From contig JADJZF010000015.1 of NCBI GenBank assembly GCA_016719395.1, positions 1 through 64,000 of the forward strand: a stretch of DNA of 64,000 bases, read 5' to 3'. A program made the translations under genes and the position numbers. The stretch is from Candidatus Amarobacter glycogenicus (GTDB taxonomy: Bacteria; Chloroflexota; Dehalococcoidia; Tepidiformales; Tepidiformaceae). Within the stretch, counting starts at the first letter, position 1. Every line of letters starts with the position of its first letter. Below the pieces are notes generated by a model that saw nothing but the letters and a program-made list of their open reading frames with translations, did no database searches and was not told where the DNA came from. Positions 55,296-64,000 of this stretch are shown here, one piece after another.

Positions 55296-56078
55296 ATGAC
55301 CTCCGCTCCGTCGCTGGATGAAATGCACGCGCTGTACTGTCTTGCGCTCGGGCGGGTCGCGGCGCTTGGTCCCGAAGGCTGTGCGGAACGAGTCGGGCCA
55401 TGGCTCTGCATCGATGCCGGGCTTGGCATCTCGAAGTTCAATGTCGCTGCCGTCGTCGACTCGGTTACCCGGCCAAGGTCGGCGTTGCGCGAGGCGATGG
55501 ACTGGTTCGAGGCGCGGGGCATCAACGCCCGGCTGGACCTGCGCGGGTCGGCCGATGGAGCCATCCTCGCTGCAGCGATGGTCGAAGGGTTCAACTTCTG
55601 GGGCCGCGAGCCGGCCATGGTGCTGCACCCGCTTCCCCGCGAGCTGCGCCCGCCACCGCCGGAGCTAACAATGGTCGAGGTGCGCACCGATGCGGAGATC
55701 GACCTTTACTGCGCCACCGACCGCGAGGAATTCGGCGATCAGGACTTTCAGATGGCAATGGCTGCCCGCGCCGCCGAGATACCGGGCGTCTCGATGCACC
55801 TGGCGCTGCTCGACGGCCGGCCTGTCGCACGCTCGATGGGCATCGTTTCGGGCACGCTAGCCGGTGTGTACAACGTATACGTGGCGCCTTCTGAACGCGG
55901 CCGGGGCTTCGGAAAGGCCCTGACCAGTGCGGCGGTCGCGGCAGGTGTTGCGGTGGGAGCAACAGCGGCGTGCCTGGAATCGACCGAGCTCGCCTTCCCG
56001 TTGTACGAGTCGCTCGGCTTCCGCCGGGTTGATGACTACATCGTGGTTGGGACGGAGGACCCGGTCGGCGGGCGCTGA
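55296..56078 (+). CDS. GNAT-family acetyltransferase with N-terminal extra domain (first of tandem pair)
   Basis: A 260-residue protein. The N-terminal 115 residues look like a second, degraded GNAT half (FNVAAVVDSVTRPRSALREAMDWFEARG). The C-terminal half is a GNAT with acyl-CoA loop VYVAPSERGRGFGKALTSAAV and YESLGFRRVDDY at the end. The next gene has the same layout, so this is a tandem duplication. Substrate is unknown. ATG at 55296. Confidence 0.83.
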   Translation: MTSAPSLDEMHALYCLALGRVAALGPEGCAERVGPWLCIDAGLGISKFNVAAVVDSVTRPRSALREAMDWFEARGINARLDLRGSADGAILAAAMVEGFNFWGREPAMVLHPLPRELRPPPPELTMVEVRTDAEIDLYCATDREEFGDQDFQMAMAARAAEIPGVSMHLALLDGRPVARSMGIVSGTLAGVYNVYVAPSERGRGFGKALTSAAVAAGVAVGATAACLESTELAFPLYESLGFRRVDDYIVVGTEDPVGGR

Positions 56079-56080
56079 GC

Positions 56081-56845
56081 ATGAGCGACGACCTCTTTCA
56101 CGGTGTCCTGCTTGATGTGAACCGCACCGTCCGATCATCCGGGATACCCGGCAAACTTGCCGAGTTCGATGGCTGGATGGTGGCTGATAGCGGCACCGGG
56201 ATCGATGGACTGAACCAGGCGTTGGTTTTGGAGGTGCACCGGGCCGTTCGCTCGCTCGAATCCGTCGAGCAGTGGTTTAACGCGCGCGGCGCGGGCTTCC
56301 ACCTGGTGCTACGCATTCCCGGCGATGAGGCGGTGTTCGAGCTGGCGAAGGCTCGCGGCTACGCTCAGACGCGGTCTCAGCCGCTGATGGCGGCGCTGAT
56401 GCCGCTCTCTTCGTACCCGTTGGCAGCCGGTGTGACCGCGGCTATCGTCCGCGATGCCGAGGACATCAGGAACTATCTGAGCGTCCGGGGATCTGGCCCC
56501 GGCCGCCCACCGCACGACGAGGAAGCGAAAGTGATCGCCGCGCTTGTCGCGACTGGCACACTCCACTACTTCGTGGCGATGGACGATGGTGTGCCAATTG
56601 CGACCGCTTCCTCGGCGGTTTCCGGCGCGGTCATCTCGATCAGTAACGTCTGGGTCGCGGAAACTGCACGGAAGCGAGGCCTTGGCACCGCGATGACCGC
56701 CATCGCCGCCGCGTCGCATCGCGAGGCCGAGTGGGCCATCCTGGAGGCATCGGCGATGGGTGACCCTGTCTACCGGCGAATGGGCTTCGATGAGCGCTTC
56801 CGGTATGTGCGGCTCGCGCCGCCGCAAGGCAGCGCCGTCTCCTAG
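56081..56845 (+). CDS. GNAT-family acetyltransferase, paralog (second of tandem pair)
   Basis: A 254-residue protein parallel to the preceding gene: N-terminal half (LNQALVLEVHRAVRSLESVEQWFNARG) and C-terminal GNAT half (SNVWVAETARKRGLGTAMTAIAAAS and YRRMGFDERFRY). Identity between the two is modest, so the duplication is old or has diverged fast. It lies two bases after the first stop, so the two are co-transcribed. Its stop overlaps the convergent DinB gene. Confidence 0.83.
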   Translation: MSDDLFHGVLLDVNRTVRSSGIPGKLAEFDGWMVADSGTGIDGLNQALVLEVHRAVRSLESVEQWFNARGAGFHLVLRIPGDEAVFELAKARGYAQTRSQPLMAALMPLSSYPLAAGVTAAIVRDAEDIRNYLSVRGSGPGRPPHDEEAKVIAALVATGTLHYFVAMDDGVPIATASSAVSGAVISISNVWVAETARKRGLGTAMTAIAAASHREAEWAILEASAMGDPVYRRMGFDERFRYVRLAPPQGSAVS

Positions 56846-57372
56846 ATAGTCAGCCCGCCGAGGCCCTGCACTCCTCGGACGTACTCGATCTCGCCGACAT
56901 GGCGATAGCCGTGACTCAGGCAGACGCCGTAAATCCCGTCCCAAAGCGACATGGGCCCGAGCGGCTTGATCGTCACCGTGCGTTCGTCGAATTCGGCCGG
57001 CGACATTGCCGCCAGGTACGCATCGGTGGCGGCCCAGACTTTCTCCTGGTACTCATGCCACTTCGCAACGTCATGGATCTGGACGGCGTTGGCCTCAGCT
57101 TCAGTCATGCCCGTGCCCTGGCTGTTTCGTGGCAGGGCGAAAGTGTCGTTATAGCCGCCTTCGAGCCAGACGGTCGGCTTCCCCTGGCTGACGAAGTTGA
57201 TGATGTTGTCCTCGGTGCGGACGTAGTGCCAGAGGCTGAAGAACGCGCTCACGCCGCCCTCCTGCGGGCGAAAGTTGAAGTGGTCGGCCGTCATGTCCTC
57301 GACCGCCTTGTCGAGCAGCGCGTGCATCGATTTGAGTGAGCTGCGGAGAATGCTGTGTGGTGTCTTCAACAA
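56842..57372 (-). CDS. DinB-family putative metal-dependent protein
   Basis: A 176-residue four-helix DinB-like protein. Metal-binding histidines are in LWHYVRTED (first), and CLSHGYRHVGEIEYV (second and third). Some DinB relatives are thiol transferases or DNA-damage induced. Start at TTG 57372, chosen for the typical TPHSILRSSLKSMHALLDKAV start; an inner ATG at 57324 is possible. It is convergent with the GNAT pair and downstream of the second regulator at 58.2 kb. Confidence 0.8.
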   Translation of the reverse strand: MLKTPHSILRSSLKSMHALLDKAVEDMTADHFNFRPQEGGVSAFFSLWHYVRTEDNIINFVSQGKPTVWLEGGYNDTFALPRNSQGTGMTEAEANAVQIHDVAKWHEYQEKVWAATDAYLAAMSPAEFDERTVTIKPLGPMSLWDGIYGVCLSHGYRHVGEIEYVRGVQGLGGLTI

Positions 57373-57432
57373 AGGAATCGGCCGCCGACGTTGGTGTTGG
57401 GGGCCGATTGTGTCGAGGATCGGGAGGCGCGT

Positions 57433-58203
57433 CTACCCGGCGCGTGCCGCTGCCCGGCGCGGCTCATCAAGCGAATAGCCGGAACCCCAGCGGTTGACGA
57501 TGTACACGGGATTGCTGGGGTCGTCTTCCAGCTTCTGGCGCAGGTAGCGCACGTAGAGCCGAAGGTAGTGCGTTTCTCCGGCGTACTGGTTGCCCCAGAC
57601 GCGTGCGATAAGTGCCTTGGAAGGGATGACCTCGCCCGGGTGCTCGGCGAGCGTGGCAAGCAGCCGGAACTCCGTTGGCGAAAGTGCCACCAGGACTCCG
57701 TTCTTCGTAACGGTCTGGCTTGCAGGGTCGATTTCGATCGAACCCACGCGAAGGACGGCAGGCAGCCCCTGCCGCCGGTCTTCCGGCGCCGCCATCTCCA
57801 TCCGCCGGAACATCGCCCTCAGGCGGAGGTCGATTTCCTCGGTCGCGGACTTCGGGCGGCAGTAGTCATCGGCGCCCGCCTCGTAGCAGCGCAGCATCTC
57901 CGCGAAGGTGCCCGCACAACCGACGACCACCACCGGCGCGGGGGAGTCGGCGCGCACGCGGGCGACCACGTCACCGGGAAATGCGAGATCCCTTCCGAGG
58001 TCGATGACGATGGCGTCCGCCTGGTCCAGGCTCGCTCCAAGCGCCTGTCCCGCCGGGTCGCCAAGCGGCGAAACGCGGTAGCCGAATTCTTCAAGCCCGC
58101 GAGCCCGATCATGCGATCGCTCCAGACCGAGAGAGATCACGACGACGCGTGTGCCAACGAGCGGCGGGAGTCCGGGAGAGTGCGTGCTCGTGGTCGGCTG
58201 CAT
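57433..58203 (-). CDS. OmpR/PhoB-type response regulator with atypical receiver
   Basis: A 256-residue regulator. The wHTH is intact: LSPTEFRLLATLAEHPGEV, HYLRLYVRYLRQKLEDD and VYIVNRWGSGY. The receiver keeps the phosphoacceptor Asp (IVIDLGRD) and a C-terminal Lys (CRPKS), but the acidic pair at the end of strand 1 is lost (VVVISLGLER), as in the regulator at 14.6 kb. No sensor kinase is adjacent. The ATG at 58203 is preferred since GGGGGG lies nine bases upstream. The CAP-domain gene is divergent. Confidence 0.85.
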   Translation of the reverse strand: MQPTTSTHSPGLPPLVGTRVVVISLGLERSHDRARGLEEFGYRVSPLGDPAGQALGASLDQADAIVIDLGRDLAFPGDVVARVRADSPAPVVVVGCAGTFAEMLRCYEAGADDYCRPKSATEEIDLRLRAMFRRMEMAAPEDRRQGLPAVLRVGSIEIDPASQTVTKNGVLVALSPTEFRLLATLAEHPGEVIPSKALIARVWGNQYAGETHYLRLYVRYLRQKLEDDPSNPVYIVNRWGSGYSLDEPRRAAARAG

Positions 58204-58271
58204 GCGGAATGTCCCCCCATTAGTGGCATCCCCCAATGTTCCGGCTGGCGGGAGCCGTCGACATTGAAGGT

Positions 58272-59019
58272 ATGCCGCATTCGAAGCCGTTCACCTGGCT
58301 CGTTGCAGCGGGCATGCTCTGCTCGCTTGCGGGGCTCGTCTTCGCCGAATTGCCGGTTTCCACCAGTGCCGCCGAACGAGACTCCGCACCAGTAACATCG
58401 GCAACCGCCGGTGCTTCCTCCGCCACTTCCAACGCCGTCCTAACAGTTGTCACCGAAGCGCCACTGGATGCGCCGCCTCCAGCGGCCGTCGCGACTGAAA
58501 CCCCGGGCCTGGCTCTGGCAGTCGCTCAACTTGCGGCAACGCCGACTCCTTCGCTCGAACCGGCCCCTGCCGTAACCGTCCAGTCGATGCCGTCGCGCGT
58601 CGAACAGCCCGTGGAAGTGCCCCGCGTCCAGGAGAAGGGCGCGCGCGCTGTTCGATGCAATGAACGACGCTCGTCGAGCCGAGGGGCTCACGCCGCTGGA
58701 TTGGGACGCTTCCCTGGAAGACGTCGCCTACGCCCGCGCCGCGAATCTCGTAGCCAATGGCTATTTCGACCACTACGCGCCCGACGGAGAAAGCGCCTTT
58801 TCGGAGTTGTCCGCGCGGGGCATCCGCTACCGCCTGGCCGGCGAGAACCTCGCCCGCAATAACTACCCCGAGACTAAGACGGTGTCGGCCGCGTTCGACG
58901 GCCTGATGAACAGCCCCGGCCACCGCGCGAACATCCTCGAGGCACGGTTCAGTTCCGTCGGCGTCGCCGCGGTTCGCGACGGCAAGATGTGGATCTATGT
59001 GACGGTCTTCCTGAACTGA
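58272..59019 (+). CDS. secreted CAP/SCP-domain protein (frameshift)
   Basis: About 248 residues when reconstructed. The N-terminus has a signal peptide (SKPFTWLVAAGMLCSLAGLVFAE, given here as WLVAAGMLCSLAG) and a Ser/Thr/Pro/Ala-rich linker. The C-terminal 120 residues are a CAP domain: LFDAMNDARRAEGLTPL, NGYFDH, SGENLARN-like AGENLARNNYP and NSPGHRANIL. The frame changes near 58637; removing one G from GGG joins the two halves as QEKARALFDAMND. CAP proteins may bind the cell wall or sterols. Divergent from the response regulator. Confidence 0.78.
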
Positions 59020-59053
59020 CCCGTGGCCTTGCCCGTGCGGCTAGAATGCGCCG

Positions 59054-59842
59054 ATGGAATGGCAAGAAGGCGAACTGGACGCGAATGGTGTCCGCATCCA
59101 CTACTACCGGCGCGGCGTCGGACGGGCGCTGGTTCTGGCTCACGGGATGACCGATAACGGCAAGTGCTGGAGCCGCCTCGCGACGGTGCTCGAAGACCGG
59201 TTCGACATCGTTGCCTATGACGCGCGTTACCATGGCCTGTCCGAAGCTCCCGCCGCCGGCGGCCTCGGCGGCGGCGAGGACCTCGTCGCGGTGGTCACCG
59301 CACTCGGCCTGGAGAAGCCCGCCCTGCTGGGACATTCGATGGGTGCGGCAACCGTCGCCCACGCGGCCGGATTGCGGCCCGAGTTGTTCTCCTGCGTCAT
59401 CCTTGAGGATCCGCCTTGGCGCGACGATTGGTCGGCCATCCGGCAGCAGCCTCAAACCCCGGCGCCGGACTGGCAAGCACTCTCCATCGAGCAGATCGTC
59501 GCTGCCGGGCGCGCCCAGAGCCCTCTTTGGCACCCTGACGAATTCCCCGCATGGGCAGAATCCAAGCGGCAGTTCCGCGGCCCCGCCGACTGGCGTGCCC
59601 GCGCCATTCCCGGCATCGTGGATTGGCGCGAGACGGTCGCGGCAATCGGCGTCCCGGCATTGCTCCTGCGTGGCGGAAGCTCGGAACGCGGGGCGATAGT
59701 CAGCGCCGAGATCGCGGCCGAGGCGCAGCGTCTGAACTCACGGGTCCAGACGGCCTGCTTCGCCCAGGCCGGGCACAACGTCCGCCGCGAGGCGTTCGCC
59801 CCATACGTTGCCGCGGTGAGTTCGTTTCTTGCGCGCTACTGA
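59054..59842 (+). CDS. alpha/beta hydrolase
   Basis: A 262-residue cytoplasmic alpha/beta-hydrolase. Ser95 in GHSMG is the nucleophile and His241 (AQAGHNVRRE) the base. GVGRALVLAHGMTDN and AYDARYHGLSEAP are the oxyanion and second-loop segments. It is a different subgroup from the hydrolase at 53 kb. It follows the CAP gene by 34 bases and could be co-transcribed. Substrate not predictable. Confidence 0.88.
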   Translation: MEWQEGELDANGVRIHYYRRGVGRALVLAHGMTDNGKCWSRLATVLEDRFDIVAYDARYHGLSEAPAAGGLGGGEDLVAVVTALGLEKPALLGHSMGAATVAHAAGLRPELFSCVILEDPPWRDDWSAIRQQPQTPAPDWQALSIEQIVAAGRAQSPLWHPDEFPAWAESKRQFRGPADWRARAIPGIVDWRETVAAIGVPALLLRGGSSERGAIVSAEIAAEAQRLNSRVQTACFAQAGHNVRREAFAPYVAAVSSFLARY

Positions 59843-59847
59843 GGTGC

Positions 59848-59924
59848 TGGTGGGCGATGAGGGGCTCGAACCCCCGACCCCCTCGGTGTAAACGAGGTGC
59901 TCTGACCAACTGAGCTAATCGCCC
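59848..59924 (-). tRNA. tRNA-Val (anticodon TAC)
   Basis: GGGCGAT pairs with ATCGCCC; anticodon loop TTTACAC; T-arm GGGTTCGAGCCCC; CCA encoded. It reads GUA and GUG. Confidence 0.94.
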
Positions 59925-59965
59925 CGAGGCTCGATTGTCACCGCCCCGCGCGAAACTGTCGATCC

Positions 59966-60997
59966 TCAACTCGTGGCAACGATTTCCATGCAACGGACAG
60001 CAGATTCGATTTCGAGGGCCGAAATGCGCTGGTCCTTCACCCAGGCCCTGAAAGACGTTTCGTCCCACGATCCCTGCCGCCGGTACTCGTCCAGGGAAGA
60101 GTAGTTCCGGGCAGCCAGCCGCAGGTCCATGAGTTCCCGGTTTCTGTGGATGGTCTCGGCCGCTTCGCTGCTCGCAAAAGCAGCATCGATCCGGGCACTC
60201 TTGCGCCCGAGCACGCTGGTTATCCGCGCAGGTTCCGCGAGGTACTCGTCGATCGGCGCCGCCGCCACGAGCTTGGCCGCAGTCAGTGTCCCCACGCCCG
60301 GGATGCCCGGGAGGTTGTCACTCGCGTCCCCGCTCGCGATCCGATAGTCGAGGTACCGTTCGCGGGGAAAAGGCGTCGCTGTACCGTCCGAGGACTTGGG
60401 TGCGGTCGCCTCGGCGAAGTTCTGAGGTGTGATTACTAACCGCTTCACCGGGGAGTAGATCGAGACACGGTCATCGACGAGTTGGAGAAAGTCCCGGTCG
60501 GTCGAGCAAATGCGGACTTCGGCGGCACCGGACTGCAGCACAGCGGCCGCGATCAGGTCGTCGGCCTCGGTGTTTGCGCCCCGCAGTAGCTGCAACGGAA
60601 GCCAGGCGGCCACCTCCGAGAACTGGCGGATGCCCTCAACGACGTGCTTCTCGTACTCCATGAACGAGCCGTCCGACTCACGTCCGGTCTGGTAGGGCGG
60701 ATACAGCCCGCGCCGTCTCAGCGGCCGGCCAGCGTCGAACGCGACGATCAGGCCGCTCGTCCTCTGTCGCGGTTCGTCGAAGAGGCCCTGCTGCCCTGCC
60801 TGCCGCGAGGGTGCAGCGTCGGGCGGCTCGCCTGCACGGACGGCGAAACCGATGACACTCTGCGTGAGCCCGAGGAGCGCGGCCCGCACCAGTTTCTCCG
60901 GCGTGTCGGCGCCCATGGGCCGGCGCAGGGCGTGAAAACCGGCCCAGGCCACGTTGTTTCCATCGACGACGAGGAGCATGTCTGGAGTATTGGGCAT
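59966..60997 (-). CDS. 5'-3' exonuclease (FEN/PolI N-terminal type)
   Basis: A 343-residue stand-alone flap/5' nuclease. The acidic residues are visible in VVDGNNVAW, NTEADDLIAAA and STDRDFLQLVDD, and GDASDNLPGIPGVGTLTAAKL is the helix-3-turn-helix that binds DNA. A polymerase domain is not fused. Insertions around the RQRTSGLIVAFDAGRP segment are longer than in E. coli Xni. It may process Okazaki flaps or recombination intermediates. Upstream gene is 70 bases away on the same strand. Confidence 0.9.
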   Translation of the reverse strand: MPNTPDMLLVVDGNNVAWAGFHALRRPMGADTPEKLVRAALLGLTQSVIGFAVRAGEPPDAAPSRQAGQQGLFDEPRQRTSGLIVAFDAGRPLRRRGLYPPYQTGRESDGSFMEYEKHVVEGIRQFSEVAAWLPLQLLRGANTEADDLIAAAVLQSGAAEVRICSTDRDFLQLVDDRVSIYSPVKRLVITPQNFAEATAPKSSDGTATPFPRERYLDYRIASGDASDNLPGIPGVGTLTAAKLVAAAPIDEYLAEPARITSVLGRKSARIDAAFASSEAAETIHRNRELMDLRLAARNYSSLDEYRRQGSWDETSFRAWVKDQRISALEIESAVRCMEIVATS

Positions 60998-61067
60998 CCG
61001 GTGGCTCGACGCGACACGGTTTCTTGTACCGCGGGATCGGTCGTCGCCGGGCTCGATGATGTGTCGC

Positions 61068-62897
61068 TCATTTCACCGTTGGGACGATGTACGTCCAGTG
61101 ATCCTGTTGGGAGTACCGGAGCGTCCCACCCTCCTCGACGGCCCGGCGCAAGTCGGAGGTGTAACTCTCCATCGCCACGCCGTAGGGATTGAGCGCGAGC
61201 GCCTGGTCGATGCTTCGCCGTGCTCCTGCGCCGTCGCCGAGCATGATCTTGATCGCCGCAACGTCCAGCGCATCACCGGATGCCAGGCCGAAACGGCTGG
61301 CAAGGTCCGCATAAGCGCCATCCGCGGGCGTGAGGTGCAGTCCCGGTTGAGCTACCGCGGCGGCAAGCAACGCGCGCGCACGCATCGAGGCGTGCTGGCG
61401 TTCGAAGGGGACGATCTCCCCGGCCGACTCGTACAGCGTGGCCGCCTGTTCGAACCGCTGCGCATCGAAATCCTCCCAGGCGCGGTTCGCTTCCATGTCT
61501 GCCCTCGGAAGTTGGACAGCGAGGTAGAGCGCCCCGGCGACGAATGGTGCGGCCAGGGCGGCGCCTCCGGCCGGCGGCAGCCGTCTCGTGCTTCCCCGGA
61601 CCGGTTCGCCGCGAGAAACAGTGACCGCCAGCGTCCCCCAGAACAGGATGTGTGCAGCCAGCGAAATCGGGTTGAGGAGTGTTAGCGCCCCGTACGCCGT
61701 CAGCGCCGCCCAGGCGAACGGGAGGGGGCTGGACTCCGTCCCGCGAGTTGGTCGCTGCCGTGCGTGTCGGACCGAAGAAACGGCGACGACGGAAACCAGC
61801 GCGAAAAGACTGGCGAGGCCCGGCAGTCCGAAGTTCGCCGCGGTGTCGAGTACGTAGTTGTGGCTGCTTTGGGCGACGAGGTCGTAGCTCTCGAACGCGC
61901 CACCCAGGTCAGCGGGCCGTTCCACCGGGAACGCAAGATAGAGACCGTCCGGGCCAGCCCCGGTGAACGGGTGCCCCTTGATGACTTCGAATGCTCCTTG
62001 CCACAGGCTGAAGCGGGTTGATCCGCCCGGATCCTGTCCGTCGACGCCATCGTGGACGCGGTCCGCGCTTCCTGCCAGGCCTCCGGCGGCCGCGCTCATC
62101 ACAGCGCCGCAAGCCAGGCCGGCGGCAAGGGCGGCTGCCGGCCGGACAAGAGCGCGGAACGGGTTCTTCGCAACCCACCAGGCGGCCACCAGGGCCAGGA
62201 AGAACACTCCCAGCGCTCCCAGTCCCGACCGGCTCTCCGCTTCCAGGACGATGAAGCCGACGACGCCCCCAATCACCGCGACTGCGCCGAATCGCCACCG
62301 CCAGGTGGTTGCGAGGACGCCCGCACAGGCCGCAAGTGACATAACCGCATAGGCCGCGAGCTCGTTCGCGTTGCCGATGGTTCCGATCGCTCGGTCCGAT
62401 GTGTCGACCCACCAGGCGACCGGGTCGTTTCCCGTCGCCTGGATCGCGGTGTACGCGAAGGCGCCACCCAGACCGACGAGCGGGAGCAGCAGCGTCACGC
62501 GCGGCTGCCCGGACGCCGAGAAGTGGAGTGCTCCGGCGAAAACCACAACATAACTGAGCTGCGTCAGGAACCCCTGCCGGTACTGGTACACACCCAGCAG
62601 GCTGCCGGCGCGGTCGATGGCGGCGAGTTCGCCCACGATCAACGCCGCGACCCAGAGGCCGAGTGTGATGCCGATTAGCCGCCCACCGGCGAACGAAAAG
62701 CCATCGATCCCCAGGCCGAGCAGGATGAGCGCCGCCGCGACGAAGACCGCGCTCTGTTTGGGGAGGGTGAAGTCGTCGTACAGGCCGGGGACGAACACAA
62801 CGGGCGCGATAGAAAGCGCAACGGCGAGCCCCGCGAAGACCAGGTAGCGGGCTAACCTGCTGGACCCCGTTGATTCAGCCCGCAGAGAGGACGCCAC
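61068..62897 (-). CDS. O-antigen ligase-like (Wzy/WaaL) membrane protein with soluble C-terminal part
   Basis: A 609-residue protein with about 12 hydrophobic segments to residue 460. The large loop with FTGAGPDGLYLAFPVE and SSHNYVLDTAANFGLPG, then the helix after it, is the O-antigen ligase (Wzy_C) signature, with the conserved His in SHN. The C-terminal 120 residues are soluble and TPR-like (AWEDFDAQRFEQAATLYESA). Such proteins polymerise or attach glycans, or O-glycosylate proteins. GTG 62897 is the best start; the start is uncertain. Divergent from nothing; next upstream gene is GNAT on the same strand. Confidence 0.83.
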   Translation of the reverse strand: MASSLRAESTGSSRLARYLVFAGLAVALSIAPVVFVPGLYDDFTLPKQSAVFVAAALILLGLGIDGFSFAGGRLIGITLGLWVAALIVGELAAIDRAGSLLGVYQYRQGFLTQLSYVVVFAGALHFSASGQPRVTLLLPLVGLGGAFAYTAIQATGNDPVAWWVDTSDRAIGTIGNANELAAYAVMSLAACAGVLATTWRWRFGAVAVIGGVVGFIVLEAESRSGLGALGVFFLALVAAWWVAKNPFRALVRPAAALAAGLACGAVMSAAAGGLAGSADRVHDGVDGQDPGGSTRFSLWQGAFEVIKGHPFTGAGPDGLYLAFPVERPADLGGAFESYDLVAQSSHNYVLDTAANFGLPGLASLFALVSVVAVSSVRHARQRPTRGTESSPLPFAWAALTAYGALTLLNPISLAAHILFWGTLAVTVSRGEPVRGSTRRLPPAGGAALAAPFVAGALYLAVQLPRADMEANRAWEDFDAQRFEQAATLYESAGEIVPFERQHASMRARALLAAAVAQPGLHLTPADGAYADLASRFGLASGDALDVAAIKIMLGDGAGARRSIDQALALNPYGVAMESYTSDLRRAVEEGGTLRYSQQDHWTYIVPTVK

Positions 62898-62943
62898 GTT
62901 GGCGGATGGTACCGCCGGACTCCCGCAAGCGCATGGCGGCGGT

Positions 62944-63969
62944 TCAGCTTCGAGGCCGGGCCCACGCGATCCGAGAGTCGATAATTCGCTCCATCGTGTG
63001 TTCGACCGGGACGAAACCGTGGCCCAACCAGAACGGCGCGCCGGACGGATTCGCGGGAGCGAAGTGGAGCGTGCAAGTCTCGTGTCCCGCCAGGCGTGCC
63101 CAATCCATGCTGTGGCGAAGGAGGGCTCCACCAATCCCGCCTCCGCGGATGCCGCTGGTGACGATGCCCTCGAAGAGGTAAACGTCGCTTGATTGGCGGA
63201 TGATCGGTGGAGTGAAGCCGGGCCGGAGAAACGACTGCATCGCGATTGGCCGGCCATCTTCGTAGGCGACGAAGTAGGGCGTTTCGCTGCTTCGCAGCGC
63301 GTTGAGGTTGAACTCGCGCACCGCCTCCGCCGTCACGTGGAGGACTGGCCAGAACATCGGCGAATTCCAGTGCCAGGCCATCAAGTCGTCGGAGAGTGCG
63401 AGTACGTCCTCGATGTCTTCCGCCGACGCGCGCTCCACGGTGATCGCCCGCCCGCGGTCGAGGAGGACCGGGTCCGCAACCCGGCGTGTCGCCGCGGTGA
63501 GGAAACGTCCGAATCCGAGGGTGACCCAGATGTCCTGGAGTTCGGGGTCACGCGCCGGGATGGCGGCGCGATGGTGGAAGAAGCCGTCGGCCGCCCACGT
63601 TGCCGCGAGGTCGGCATAGAGGGCCACGTACACGGGCAGCGCGTCGATGCCGGCGGCGACCGCGTGGCCTTCGACCGGGATCGAAATCGACTGCGGCGGC
63701 ACGAACTGCGATGCGAAATCGTTCGGTGGCAGCGACATCCGTGCCCCGATGAGGAACCCGGCGAGTTTGCCGTCGATTTCAGCGATGCGACTATCGCCGC
63801 GGGGGTTTCCGAGGAGGTACTGGATCAGCGGTTGGCAGCCCGAAGCTTCGAGCAGGGAGGGCTCGATCGCGGGCAATCGCTTCGCGTGGTCGCGGTAGCG
63901 GGCGGCGAGGAGTTCGGCGCAAGCGGGGAGGTCGGAACGGTCGGCAGGTCGCACCTGGATAGTAGGCAC
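62944..63969 (-). CDS. two-domain GNAT-family acetyltransferase
   Basis: A 341-residue protein with two GNAT modules. The N-terminal half (IQVRPADRSDLPACAELLA ... FGRF) is weak in the acyl-CoA loop. The C-terminal half is better: FEGIVTSGIRGGGIGGALLRHSMDWA is the acyl-CoA-binding segment, followed by GAPFWLGHGFVPVE. GTG start at 63969. It lies 46 bases upstream of the O-antigen ligase-like gene, so the two may be co-transcribed. Its substrate is unknown. Confidence 0.85.
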   Translation of the reverse strand: MPTIQVRPADRSDLPACAELLAARYRDHAKRLPAIEPSLLEASGCQPLIQYLLGNPRGDSRIAEIDGKLAGFLIGARMSLPPNDFASQFVPPQSISIPVEGHAVAAGIDALPVYVALYADLAATWAADGFFHHRAAIPARDPELQDIWVTLGFGRFLTAATRRVADPVLLDRGRAITVERASAEDIEDVLALSDDLMAWHWNSPMFWPVLHVTAEAVREFNLNALRSSETPYFVAYEDGRPIAMQSFLRPGFTPPIIRQSSDVYLFEGIVTSGIRGGGIGGALLRHSMDWARLAGHETCTLHFAPANPSGAPFWLGHGFVPVEHTMERIIDSRIAWARPRS

Positions 63970-64000
63970 GCGCTCTCTCTCTTTCTGAAAACGGGTCCGA

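Overview
High-GC bacterial chromosome segment, most likely Chloroflexota (Dehalococcoidia-like). That placement is inferred from the gene mix: a eukaryote-type NADP isocitrate dehydrogenase, an F420-type luciferase-like oxidoreductase, an EF-G paralog, DinB, CAP and PHP proteins, and an orphan type II molybdopterin oxidoreductase. Density is about one gene per kb on both strands. No transposase, integrase, phage gene or CRISPR array was seen, so the window reads as ordinary chromosome. Seven tRNA genes are present: Arg(GCG), Leu(CAG) and Val(CAC) clustered at 3.1-3.5 kb, Pro(TGG), Met/Ile(CAT), Ser(TGA) and Val(TAC).

Layout. 0-3 kb: end of ispE, a small membrane protein, a PHP hydrolase, and a CaCA-type exchanger behind a probable yybP-ykoY manganese riboswitch. 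3-11 kb: tRNA cluster, DUF1015 protein, HIT protein, then rph, comEC, a NYN protein and mrp on the minus strand. 11-16 kb: pyrD, threonine aldolase, a lipoprotein, an OmpR-type regulator and an LLM oxidoreductase. 16-21.5 kb: a tight minus-strand operon, site-2 protease, tyrA, aroA, gmk, SDR, membrane protein. 21.7-26 kb: a secreted cluster of two anchored beta-propellers and a transglycosylase-like protein. 26-35.4 kb: EF-G-like GTPase, DinG-type helicase-exonuclease, a small acetyltransferase, icd and acnA, the last with a long structured leader. 35.8-41.6 kb: Zn-ribbon/glycine-rich protein, transglutaminase-like protein, Ku and LigD (NHEJ pair). 41.7-45.4 kb: molybdopterin oxidoreductase plus SDR. 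45.4-51.1 kb: a minus-strand run fmdB, TetR, TetR, dtd, proS, methylmalonyl-CoA mutase, headed by a perfect CIRCE heat-shock operator. 51-64 kb: sucC, acetyltransferases, two alpha/beta hydrolases, ferredoxin-thioredoxin reductase, DinB, a second OmpR-type regulator, CAP protein, 5'-3' exonuclease and an O-antigen-ligase-like protein.

Functional links: icd, acnA and sucC are TCA-cycle genes and the mutase feeds the same pathway; tyrA and aroA share aromatic biosynthesis; Ku, LigD, DinG and the 5'-3' exonuclease deal with DNA ends.

Caution: eight genes carry an apparent one-base frameshift (two in one of them, some in short C/G runs) and the molybdopterin gene also seems to lack an internal stretch. 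This pattern fits uncorrected sequencing error better than biology. The frameshifted genes are given here as single reconstructed genes.
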